Positions 1 through 6,403 of a stretch of 6,473 nt of DNA are shown piece after piece. The stretch's first letter is position 1. Every line of letters begins with the position of its first letter. The notes below the pieces were generated by a model. It was not told where the DNA came from, searched no databases, and saw only the letters and a program-made list of their open reading frames with translations. The stretch spans positions 1 through 6,473 of the forward strand of contig JABUSX010000322.1 of the NCBI GenBank assembly GCA_021442545.1, given 5' to 3'. This DNA comes from Eubacterium sp. Lineage in GTDB: Bacteria; Bacillota; Clostridia; Lachnospirales; Lachnospiraceae. The translations under genes and the position numbers were made by a program.

Positions 1-59
1 TTCAATGATCCTTTTCAATGATCCTTTTCAATGATCCTTTTCAATGATCCTTTTCAATG
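1..59. repeat. 13-bp tandem repeat, four full copies plus a partial copy
   Basis: The unit ttcaatgatcctt occurs four times head to tail without a mismatch (1-52), followed by the first seven bases of a fifth copy (53-59). The array starts at the window edge, so the true copy number is unknown. The 13-bp period is not a multiple of three, and read on the minus strand the array meets stop codons, so it is unlikely to encode a protein repeat. It lies beyond the 3' end of the yicC transcript. Copy-number variation between strains by replication slippage would be expected. Function unknown. Confidence 0.95.
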
Positions 60-75
60 TATTCTCATGATATAC

Positions 76-107
76 GGATTTCTCCGCACTTCGTGCTTTC
101 GAAATCC
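76..107. repeat. Nested inverted repeat (hairpin) downstream of yicC
   Basis: GGATTTC at 76-82 is the reverse complement of GAAATCC at 101-107. Inside it, GCAC (86-89) and GTGC (93-96) form a second stem around a 3-base loop. The result is an outer 7-bp and an inner 4-bp stem separated by small asymmetric internal loops. No T-run follows on either strand, so it does not look like an intrinsic terminator. It lies between the 13-bp array and the larger dyad at 179-213 and may belong to the same structured intergenic element. Function unknown. Confidence 0.5.
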
Positions 108-178
108 TGCAACCATTCGGATTCCGCTCGCTTTTCTTCGAAAACCGGCTCCTTCCTCATGCTTGTTCGGGTCTCAAG

Positions 179-213
179 GTCATGAACCGGCATGCAAGCA
201 TTCCGTTCATGAC
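179..213. repeat. Long inverted repeat immediately after yicC
   Basis: GTCATGAAC (179-187) is perfectly complementary to GTTCATGAC (205-213). The stem continues with one bulged base and one mismatch through GG/CC and ATG/CAT, up to a CAAG loop at 195-198. It begins 14 nt past the yicC stop codon, where a 3'-end structure of the putP-leuA-yicC transcript would be expected. On the minus strand it is not followed by a T-run; on the plus strand it is followed only by TTTT. It could be an mRNA 3'-end stabiliser, a factor-dependent termination signal, or part of a repeated intergenic element. The dyad is plain in the sequence; its role is inferred. Confidence 0.6.
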
Positions 214-227
214 TTTTCGACCCGCTA

Positions 228-1106
228 TCATTCGATGTTTTGAATCTGTTCTCTGATCTTCTCGATCACGGTTTTCAGGGTTACGCCCCAGTCGGAGGTC
301 GCCATATCCCCGGATTTCGAAAGGATCGTATTTGCTTCCCGGTTCATCTCCTGGGTTATGAAGTCCAGCTTCCGTCCGATCGAACCTTCTCCGTTCAGTG
401 CTTCCCGCATCTGGGCAACGTGGCTTCTCAGCCTGACGGTTTCTTCGTCCGTGCAGATCTTATCGGCAAACATGACCACCTCTGCAGATATCCGGCTCTC
501 TTCCAGCCGTCCCTCATCCAGAAGATCTTTGATCTTTTCCCGGAGTTTTGCCGTATAGGCCGCCATCATCTCGGGCTCATGCTCCGTGATTTTTTCTGCA
601 ATCTGTTCCAGTTCATCCAGCTTGCCGAGAAGATTTTCCCTGAGACGGTTTCCCTCGGCCCGCCGTGTTTCCGAAAAACGTTCCGCAGCCATACGCAGAA
701 CGGGCAGAACATCATTCCGGCGTTCCTCTTCATCGGGTGTTTCTTCTTCTACGTGAAGAACTTCAGGCATTGAAAGCAGCCTGCTGACTTTCAGATCATC
801 TTCAACGCCAAAGGCTTCCGTCAGCTTTCTTCCGCATTCCAGATACTGACCGGCCAATGCCATGTTTACATGAAGTACGGAAGCCGTATCTCTTTCATCC
901 TTGTAATTGATAAAGACATCCACCTTGCCCCGGCAGGCATATTCCTCAATTACAGAACGAAACTCCGATTCAAATGCATACAGATCCCTCGGCATCCGTA
1001 TATTGCATTCCAGATAGCGATGATTGACCGAACGGATTTCAACCGTTATATTTCTTTCATTTTCACGGACTTCAGCCTTCCCGTAGCCCGTCATGCTGTA
1101 GAGCAT
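228..1106 (-). CDS. yicC: YicC/YloC family protein (putative endoribonuclease)
   Basis: A full-length 292-aa member of the YicC/YloC family, matching the usual length of about 290 aa. It is a cytosolic protein linked to RNA metabolism; E. coli YicC and its relatives have been described as endoribonucleases. The N-terminal domain opens with the hallmark SMTGYG at residues 4-9, followed by EIRSVNHRYLE at 23-33. The C-terminal DUF1732 domain shows GRKLDFITQEMNREANT at 244-260 and ends in the typical EKIREQIQNIE. The middle (about 120-200) is rich in Glu, Arg and Lys and probably forms long helices. The ATG at 1106 is chosen because GGAGG at 1115-1119 sits 8 nt upstream; a longer reading from a TTG at 1124 would place that ribosome site inside the gene. 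It lies 62 nt downstream of leuA on the same strand and may be co-transcribed. The neighbours common in Bacillota (remA, gmk, rpoZ) do not appear in the 227 bp that follow. Family assignment is firm; the substrate is unknown. Confidence 0.95.
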   Translation of the reverse strand: MLYSMTGYGKAEVRENERNITVEIRSVNHRYLECNIRMPRDLYAFESEFRSVIEEYACRGKVDVFINYKDERDTASVLHVNMALAGQYLECGRKLTEAFGVEDDLKVSRLLSMPEVLHVEEETPDEEERRNDVLPVLRMAAERFSETRRAEGNRLRENLLGKLDELEQIAEKITEHEPEMMAAYTAKLREKIKDLLDEGRLEESRISAEVVMFADKICTDEETVRLRSHVAQMREALNGEGSIGRKLDFITQEMNREANTILSKSGDMATSDWGVTLKTVIEKIREQIQNIE

Positions 1107-1110
1107 GAAT

Positions 1111-1119
1111 CTTTCCTCC
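1111..1119 (-). promoter_or_regulatory. Ribosome binding site that sets the yicC start
   Basis: On the minus strand this reads GGAGGAAAG. GGAGG (1115-1119) lies 8 nt before the ATG at 1106, an ideal spacing, and supports that ATG over the in-frame TTG at 1124. Confidence 0.85.
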
Positions 1120-1168
1120 CGCAAACTGATAATTCTCTGATCCCTTTAAATTCCGGTTCCGGCTTCTC

Positions 1169-2860
1169 TTACTTTTTCTCATCTGCCGAAGGGCTGTTCA
1201 GCTGAATGTTGATTGCCGTAATCAGTGCATCGATGGAAGCCCGTATGATATCAGGATCCACGGCTGCTCCCCAATACGTCCTGCCGTCCTTGTCTTCGAT
1301 CCCTACATAAGCGATTGCTTCCGAACTTGTGGAATGTGTCAGAGCATGCTCCTGATAGGTGATCAGATGGAAATCCAGATTATGCGCTTCTTTCAGAGCA
1401 TTGCTGACCGCGTTCAGACGCCCGTTTCCTACGGAAACCACTTTGGCAAAATCGCCGTCTCCGTAAGCCGTATTGACCTCTGCTTCGATCCGCCCGTCTT
1501 CGAGCTGGGCAAAATGAACACCGTCGACACAGATCGGGGAGACCTTGTCTTCGAATGTTTCCTTGAAAAGACTGTAAATCTCATCCGGATGCAGCTCTTT
1601 ATGGAGATGATCAGAACGATCTTTAGCTGCATAGCCCATCGCTTCACGCATCTTCTTCGGAAGGATGAGTCCGAAGTTTGTTTCCAGAACATAGCCGACA
1701 CCGCCCTGTCCGGACTGACTGTTGATCCGGATGACATCGGCTTCGTACTGACGGCCGATATCTGTCGGATCCAGAGGCAGATAAGGTACGGTCCAGTGGT
1801 CAGGATCCTGCTGCTCGATCCAGCGCATTCCCTTTGCGATCGCATCCTGATGTGATCCGGAAAAGGCTGCAAAGACCAGAGAACCGCCGTACGGCTTGCG
1901 CGGATCGATCTGCATATTGGTAAACTGTTCAAATTTTTCGGTAATCTCGGTCATATGACTGAAATCCAGTTCCGGATCGATCCCCTGCGTATAAAGATTC
2001 ATGCCGAGCGTTACAATATCGACATTTCCGGTTCTCTCTCCGTTACCGAACAAGGTTCCTTCGATCCGGTCTGCTCCGGCCAGAAGCCCCATTTCAGCTG
2101 CCGCGACGCCGCAGCCCCTGTCATTATGCGGATGCAGGGAAATCACAACATTATCCCTGTATTTCAGGTGTTTGTGCATATACTCAACCTGCTGCGCATA
2201 CACATGAGGCATCGAAACTTCCACCGTCCCAGGAAGATTGATAATGGCTTTTCGATCCGAAGTCGGCTGCCAGACATCAAGAACCGCATTACAGACTTCC
2301 AGCGCATATTCCGGTTCGGTGCCGGTAAAGCTTTCCGGGCTGTACTGGAAGCGATAAGCCTCACCTGCCTGCTCCGTCAGTTCTTTTAAAAGCTTCGCGC
2401 CGTCAACAGCAATCTGTTTAACCTCATCCTTTGACGCACGGAATACCTGCTGTCTCTGAGCAAATGAGGTGGAATTATATACATGTACGATCGCACTGTG
2501 GCATCCCTTCAGGGCGTCAAAGGTCTTGCGTATAATATGCTCACGGGCCTGTGTCAGAACCTGCACGGTAACATCTTCCGGAATCAGGTTTTCTTCGATC
2601 AGACGGCGAAGAAAAACAAACTCCGTTTCGGAGGCTGCCGGAAAACCGACTTCGATCTCTTTGAAACCAAGCCTGCAGAGCAGCTGAAAATATTCGATCT
2701 TGGTGTCCAGATCCATCGGGATGATCAAAGCCTGGTTGCCGTCACGCAGATCCACGCTGCACCAGATCGGTGCACCTGTCAACGCATCCTGATCCGCCCA
2801 GTCCAGACAGACTTCCGGAGGAAGATAATACTGTTTAATATATTTTTTGGGATTCATCAT
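1169..2860 (-). CDS. leuA: 2-isopropylmalate synthase, long (about 560 aa) type
   Basis: A 563-aa protein that condenses acetyl-CoA with 2-oxoisovalerate to give 2-isopropylmalate, the first committed step of leucine synthesis, in the cytosol. The N-terminal DRE-TIM barrel shows DLRDGNQA at 37-44 (catalytic Arg39, metal-binding Asp40), YSPESFTGTE at 173-182, the metal site HPHND at 243-247, and GNGERTGN at 272-279. GSHQDAI at 335-341 and SGQGGVGY at 383-390 are typical of the longer family form found in yeast, actinobacteria and some Bacillota. The C-terminal part (about 430-555) looks like the LeuA allosteric dimer domain, including AYVGIEDKDGRTYWG (517-531), so leucine feedback inhibition is likely. 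The start at 2860 has AAAGGA at 2871-2876; a second ATG follows directly at 2857 and cannot be excluded. It lies 41 nt after putP and 62 nt before yicC. There is no room for a T-box leader here, and leuB, leuC and leuD are absent from the window. Related enzymes (homocitrate or citramalate synthases) are less likely given the length and motifs. Confidence 0.95.
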   Translation of the reverse strand: MMNPKKYIKQYYLPPEVCLDWADQDALTGAPIWCSVDLRDGNQALIIPMDLDTKIEYFQLLCRLGFKEIEVGFPAASETEFVFLRRLIEENLIPEDVTVQVLTQAREHIIRKTFDALKGCHSAIVHVYNSTSFAQRQQVFRASKDEVKQIAVDGAKLLKELTEQAGEAYRFQYSPESFTGTEPEYALEVCNAVLDVWQPTSDRKAIINLPGTVEVSMPHVYAQQVEYMHKHLKYRDNVVISLHPHNDRGCGVAAAEMGLLAGADRIEGTLFGNGERTGNVDIVTLGMNLYTQGIDPELDFSHMTEITEKFEQFTNMQIDPRKPYGGSLVFAAFSGSHQDAIAKGMRWIEQQDPDHWTVPYLPLDPTDIGRQYEADVIRINSQSGQGGVGYVLETNFGLILPKKMREAMGYAAKDRSDHLHKELHPDEIYSLFKETFEDKVSPICVDGVHFAQLEDGRIEAEVNTAYGDGDFAKVVSVGNGRLNAVSNALKEAHNLDFHLITYQEHALTHSTSSEAIAYVGIEDKDGRTYWGAAVDPDIIRASIDALITAINIQLNSPSADEKK

Positions 2861-2891
2861 GATTCCTGTATCCTTTCTGAATTCAGTTTTT

Positions 2892-2919
2892 AAACAAAGC
2901 TTCAGGCTTTCTGCTGAAG
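2892..2919 (-). terminator. Possible weak terminator or attenuating hairpin after putP
   Basis: On the minus strand CTTCAG (2919-2914) pairs with CTGAAG (2905-2900) across an 8-base loop, followed at once by CTTTGTTT and then A-residues. The stem overlaps the putP stop codon. Six base pairs and an interrupted T-run make a weak intrinsic terminator at best, so partial read-through into leuA is plausible. No good promoter is visible in the 41-nt gap, which favours leuA depending on this read-through or on a promoter inside putP. Confidence 0.3.
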
Positions 2920-4434
2920 TTCATCGTATACATCGGTAATTTCTTTCTCCGGTGCTTTTGTCGCAAGACTTACGATAACATTGACCACGATGGCTATGAT
3001 GAACGCCGGAAGGAGTTCATAAATATTCCAGACGCCGCCAAGCGGACGCACCGCATATTTCCACACGAAGATCATCACGCCGCCCGCAATCATGCCGGCA
3101 ATGGCTCCGTATTTGTTCGAACGTCTCCAGAACAGTGCCAGAAGCATGACCGGACCGAATGCCGCACCGAAACCGGCCCAGGCAAAGGAAACGATCTGGA
3201 AAACGGAACTGTCGGGGTTCCATGCGATCCCGACTCCGATAACGGCGATAATCAGGAGGCTGATACGGGCCAGAAGCATACGTTTCTTTTCATCGATCTG
3301 GATTCCCAGAACGTCGTGGAAAATATTTTCGGATACGGAAGAGGACGCAGCCAGAAGCTGAGAATCCGCCGTAGACATCGTTGCTGCCAGAATTCCGGAA
3401 AGAACGATACCGGCAATGATTGCGGCGAGCCATCCGTTTTTGCTGAGCAGCGATGAAATCTCCACGATGATGGTTTCGGAAGCGGAACCTTCCAGAATGC
3501 CGATGCTGCCGTTTGCGGACATCGAGAGTCCTACAATACCGATCATGATCGCAATGCCCATCGACACGACAACCCAGATTGTGGCCACACGGCGGGATAA
3601 AGTCAGCTTTTCCTCGTTTTCAATTGCCATGAAGCGAAGCAGGATATGCGGCATACCGAAGTATCCGAGACCCCAGGCCAGAGTCGATATGATCGTAATA
3701 AATCCATACGGCGATGCCGTTCCGCTCACGGGATCGTGCGTCTGGAACATGTTCAGATAACCCGGAAGAGCCTTTGCATTTTCAATGACGTTATCCATAC
3801 CGCCGGCTGCACTGATACCGAAGCCCAGAATAATGATCAGGGCGACCGTCATGATAATGCTCTGGATCAGGTCCGTCATGCTGGCCGCAAGGAAACCGCC
3901 GAGCATCGTATATACGATGATAACAGCTGCACTGACAAGCATAGCTACGTGATAGTCTATACCGAAAAGACTGGAGAACATCTTTCCGCAGGCTGCAAAA
4001 CCGGAACCGGTGTAAGGAATGAAGAAAATAATAATGACAAAGGCTGCAATCAGCATAAGGATATTCTTTTTATCCCTGTAGCGTTCCGAGAAGAACTGCG
4101 GGATCGTAATGGCTCCGATTCTGTCGGAATACCGGCGCAGCCGTTTGGCGACAAGGAGCCAGTTCAGAAATGTCCCGACCGCAAGACCGATTGCCGTCCA
4201 CGTAACATCCGCCAAACCCGTCAGATAGGCCAGACCCGGCAGACCCATCAGAAGGTAGCTGCTCATATCCGAGGCTTCCGCACTCATAGCCGTCACGAAG
4301 GGACCCAGCTTTCTGCCTCCCAGATAAAAATCACCGACCGTGCCGTTTTTCCTGGAAAACGCAAATCCGATCAGAATCATAAACAGCATGTACACGATCA
4401 TCACGATCAGAATGGCTATCTGTGACTGTGACAT
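2902..4434 (-). CDS. putP: Sodium/proline symporter (SSS family, PutP-like)
   Basis: A 510-aa inner-membrane symporter of the solute:sodium symporter family (LeuT fold, about 13 membrane helices), expected to import proline with Na+. Long hydrophobic segments run the whole length, and both ends are polar. LGGRKLGPFVTAMSAEASDM at 38-57 matches the PutP signature; Arg41, Asp56 and Ser58 align with Arg40, Asp55 and Ser57 of E. coli PutP, which are needed for Na+ and proline binding. Ser354-Thr355 in ATMSTADSQLL align with the Na2-site Ser340-Thr341. WGLGYFGMPHILLRFMA (254-270) and FAWAGFGAAFGPV (417-429) are further strong PutP matches. The ATG at 4434 has GGAG at 4443-4446 with 8-nt spacing. 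It is the first gene after a strong promoter and divergent from the ABC exporter gene. Role could be proline as nutrient or as compatible solute (as for OpuE in Bacillus); no proline-degradation gene is present to decide. Another substrate within the family is possible but less likely. Confidence 0.92.
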   Translation of the reverse strand: MSQSQIAILIVMIVYMLFMILIGFAFSRKNGTVGDFYLGGRKLGPFVTAMSAEASDMSSYLLMGLPGLAYLTGLADVTWTAIGLAVGTFLNWLLVAKRLRRYSDRIGAITIPQFFSERYRDKKNILMLIAAFVIIIFFIPYTGSGFAACGKMFSSLFGIDYHVAMLVSAAVIIVYTMLGGFLAASMTDLIQSIIMTVALIIILGFGISAAGGMDNVIENAKALPGYLNMFQTHDPVSGTASPYGFITIISTLAWGLGYFGMPHILLRFMAIENEEKLTLSRRVATIWVVVSMGIAIMIGIVGLSMSANGSIGILEGSASETIIVEISSLLSKNGWLAAIIAGIVLSGILAATMSTADSQLLAASSSVSENIFHDVLGIQIDEKKRMLLARISLLIIAVIGVGIAWNPDSSVFQIVSFAWAGFGAAFGPVMLLALFWRRSNKYGAIAGMIAGGVMIFVWKYAVRPLGGVWNIYELLPAFIIAIVVNVIVSLATKAPEKEITDVYDELQQKA

Positions 4435-4548
4435 TTTTCTTTCTCCATTTCTTCATCCAATTGATTTTCAGGTGACGCCGAATGAAATGTTCCTGTTTTA
4501 AAAGAGAGACTAAAACCGATTTTATTGAACAATGTGTCGGCTCATTAA

Positions 4549-4571
4549 GTGTATATATTAGCATAATACAC
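4549..4571. promoter_or_regulatory. Candidate operator dyad over the putP -10 element
   Basis: GTGTAT (4549-4554) and ATACAC (4566-4571) are perfect inverted half-sites separated by 11 bp. The dyad encloses the predicted -10 of putP, where a bound regulator would block transcription. The half-sites are AT-rich and short, so chance cannot be excluded. No regulator is encoded in the window. Confidence 0.3.
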
Positions 4572-4583
4572 AAATGATGGCAA
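4555..4583 (-). promoter_or_regulatory. Putative sigma-A promoter of putP (extended -10)
   Basis: On the minus strand: -35 TTGCCA (4583-4578), 17-bp spacer, -10 TAATAT (4560-4555), with TGC directly upstream forming an extended -10. Transcription would start near 4548, giving a putP leader of about 110 nt. I recognise no riboswitch or clear terminator in that leader. The promoter may serve the whole putP-leuA-yicC set. Confidence 0.6.
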
Positions 4584-4593
4584 CGCATTTCCC

Positions 4594-4622
4594 TTGCGAT
4601 GACGGCTTTTTTTCAATATAAT
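4594..4622 (+). promoter_or_regulatory. Putative sigma-A promoter of the ABC gene, close to its ATG
   Basis: -35 TTGCGA (4594-4599), 17-bp spacer, perfect -10 TATAAT (4617-4622). The expected start point, about 7 nt beyond the -10, falls at 4628-4630, while the ATG is at 4631. The mRNA would then be leaderless or nearly so, which fits the lack of a proper Shine-Dalgarno (only AAGAG is present). The -35 lies 10 bp from the putP -35 on the other strand, a back-to-back arrangement. Confidence 0.5.
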
Positions 4623-4630
4623 AAGAGACT

Positions 4631-6364
4631 ATGAAAAGACTATCTGATTACCTTTTTCAGCACAAAAAAGAGGCCGTTACCGCACCTGTATTCAAGATGC
4701 TCGAAGCCATTCTGGAGCTCTTTGTACCGATGCTGGTCGCCCGCATGATTGATAAAGGTATTTCTGCCGGCAGCCGTTCCGTCATCATCCAGAGCGGTGT
4801 TCTCCTTTTTGTTCTTGCCTTTGTCGGTCTGTTCTGTTCCGTGTTTGCCCAGTATTATGCGGCAAAAGCCGCTGTTCTGACCGCAAAATCCATGAGGACA
4901 GATCTTTTCCGGCATATTCATACACTTTCGTGGACACAAATTGATAAGATCGGCACGCCGACACTGATCACACGCATGACCAGTGATATGCAGATGGTTC
5001 AGAACGGGATCAATATGTTCCTGCGTCTCTTTCTCCGATCTCCCTTTGCCGTATTCGGCGCCATGATCATGGCCTTCACGGTGGACTCCCGCATCGGAAT
5101 CATCTTCCTGATCGTAATTCCTGTTCTTCTCCTTCTGATCTTCCTCATACTGATCTATACGATGCCGATGTTTGAAAACGTACAGCAGCAGCTCGACCAC
5201 CTTCTCCGCCGTACAAGAGAGACCCTGAGCGGAATCCGTGTAATCCGCGCCTTCAACCGTCAGAAATCCGAAAAAGCTTCTTTTGAGCAGGATACACAGG
5301 AGATGTACAGACGCCAGATGCGCGTCGGAAAAATCTCCAGCCTGCTGAACCCGATGAGCTATGTTCTGATCAATCTTGGATTGATTCTGATATTGCAGAT
5401 CGGTGCGGTTCGTGTGGATGCCGGTCTTCTGACACAGGGAAAAGTCATTGCTCTCCTGAATTATATGACGCAGATCCTTGTTGAGATCATCAAACTGGCA
5501 AATCTCGTCATCCTTCTTTCCAAAGCTGCTGCCAGCCAGCGCCGTATCAATGCTGTCTTTGAAACGCTGCCGGAAGAATCGGACGGAATGGCCGATTTTC
5601 CTTTATCCGATGCAGGTACAGGAGGTGCTTCCATTTCCCTTACCGATGTGTCTTTCCGCTATCCTGAGGATCGGACACCTGTTCTTAAGGGCCTTGATTT
5701 TTCTCTTCCTGCAGGTTCCGTTCTCGGCATTATCGGAGGAACCGGATCCGGAAAAACCACTCTTGTGAATCTTCTTTCCGGTTTTTACAAAACCGAAACA
5801 GGCATGATCCGTATCAACGGAACCGAGATACAGCAGATCCGGCGTGAAAGTCTGCGTTCCCACATAGGGATCGTCCCTCAGAAAGCAGCTCTTGTTTCCG
5901 GTACGCTGCGGGATAATCTGCTCTGGGGTAATCAGGAAGCTTCTGATGAGGATCTCATTGAAGCTCTGAATGCTGCCCAGGCCTCTTCCTTTACCGGGAC
6001 CGGATCCAAAGCCCTGGATGCACCTGTGGAAGAAGCCGGACGGAATTACTCCGGCGGTCAGAAGCAGCGGCTGACGATTGCACGTGCTCTCGTACGCCGG
6101 CCGGATATTCTGATCCTGGATGACAGTTCCTCTGCTCTCGACTATGCCACTGAAGCTGCTCTTCGACGTTCTCTGAAGACTTATTCGGCCGGACGCACCG
6201 TGATTATCGTCTCACAGAGAATCAGTTCCATCCGCACGGCAGACAGGATTCTTGTGCTTGAAAACGGAACCCAGGCTGGCTTCGGTTCACATGAAGAGCT
6301 GATGCGTTCCTGCACCTGTTACAGAGAAATTGCGGCATCACAGGAAGAGCAAAACACAGCATAA
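4631..6364 (+). CDS. ABC exporter half-transporter with degenerate ATP site (YfiB-like)
   Basis: A 577-aa membrane-domain plus ATPase fusion, the usual length for a multidrug-type ABC half-exporter. The membrane domain (about 15-300) includes the typical TPTLITRMTSDMQMVQNGIN (109-128). The ATPase domain (about 335-570) has Walker A GGTGSGKT at 369-376, Q-loop Gln417, signature YSGGQ at 473-477, Walker B ILILDD at 493-498 and D-loop SALD at 501-504. Asp498 replaces the catalytic Glu, and Gln529 (in VSQRISSI) replaces the H-loop His. Both changes are known from the non-catalytic half of heterodimeric exporters such as TM287/288 and TAP1, so this protein probably pairs with a catalytically complete half. 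An in-frame TAA at 4622-4624 rules out a longer N-terminus, and the sequence from Met1 aligns with typical family N-termini. It is divergent from putP. No partner begins in the 109 bp downstream. Substrate unknown; drug, lipid or peptide export are possible. Confidence 0.93.
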   Translation: MKRLSDYLFQHKKEAVTAPVFKMLEAILELFVPMLVARMIDKGISAGSRSVIIQSGVLLFVLAFVGLFCSVFAQYYAAKAAVLTAKSMRTDLFRHIHTLSWTQIDKIGTPTLITRMTSDMQMVQNGINMFLRLFLRSPFAVFGAMIMAFTVDSRIGIIFLIVIPVLLLLIFLILIYTMPMFENVQQQLDHLLRRTRETLSGIRVIRAFNRQKSEKASFEQDTQEMYRRQMRVGKISSLLNPMSYVLINLGLILILQIGAVRVDAGLLTQGKVIALLNYMTQILVEIIKLANLVILLSKAAASQRRINAVFETLPEESDGMADFPLSDAGTGGASISLTDVSFRYPEDRTPVLKGLDFSLPAGSVLGIIGGTGSGKTTLVNLLSGFYKTETGMIRINGTEIQQIRRESLRSHIGIVPQKAALVSGTLRDNLLWGNQEASDEDLIEALNAAQASSFTGTGSKALDAPVEEAGRNYSGGQKQRLTIARALVRRPDILILDDSSSALDYATEAALRRSLKTYSAGRTVIIVSQRISSIRTADRILVLENGTQAGFGSHEELMRSCTCYREIAASQEEQNTA

Positions 6365-6370
6365 AGTCTG

Positions 6371-6389
6371 TATGATACAGAGAATCATA
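6371..6389. repeat. Short AT-rich inverted repeat after the ABC gene
   Basis: TATGAT (6371-6376) and ATCATA (6384-6389) form a 6-bp stem with a 7-base loop, starting 6 nt after the ABC stop codon. It is AT-rich and is not followed by a T-run, so it is a poor intrinsic terminator. No stronger terminator is visible before the window ends. Confidence 0.25.
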
Positions 6390-6403
6390 ATACCGCGGAA
6401 ACT

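Noticed and set aside
31..243. 70-aa plus-strand reading frame running through the 13-bp array into the 3' end of yicC
   Set aside because: It starts within the tandem repeat, ends inside the well-supported yicC gene on the other strand, and resembles no family I know.
1107..1124. TTG start giving a 298-aa YicC
   Set aside because: The six extra codons cover the GGAGG ribosome site, and family members begin close to the SMTGYG motif, which fits the ATG at 1106.
3646..4425. 259-aa plus-strand reading frame opposite putP
   Set aside because: It is the antisense shadow of a clear PutP gene; its charged, low-complexity composition follows from reading hydrophobic codons in reverse.
4462..4476. 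CodY-box-like stretch ATTTTCAG in the putP leader
   Set aside because: Only about 9 of 15 positions fit the consensus by eye, too weak to report. A similar partial match before leuA is weaker still.
4435..4548. Riboswitch or T-box in the putP leader
   Set aside because: I could not find conserved riboswitch or T-box motifs, and the possible stems, such as CCGA with TCGG, are too short to support one.
4331..4588. 85-aa minus-strand reading frame overlapping the start of putP
   Set aside because: It spans the putP promoter and leader, overlaps putP out of frame and shows no recognisable family features.
4578..4613. Terminator-like hairpin followed by a seven-T run on the plus strand
   Set aside because: The stem is only CGCA/TGCG with mismatches further out, no plus-strand gene precedes it, and the T-run is better explained as the spacer of the ABC promoter.
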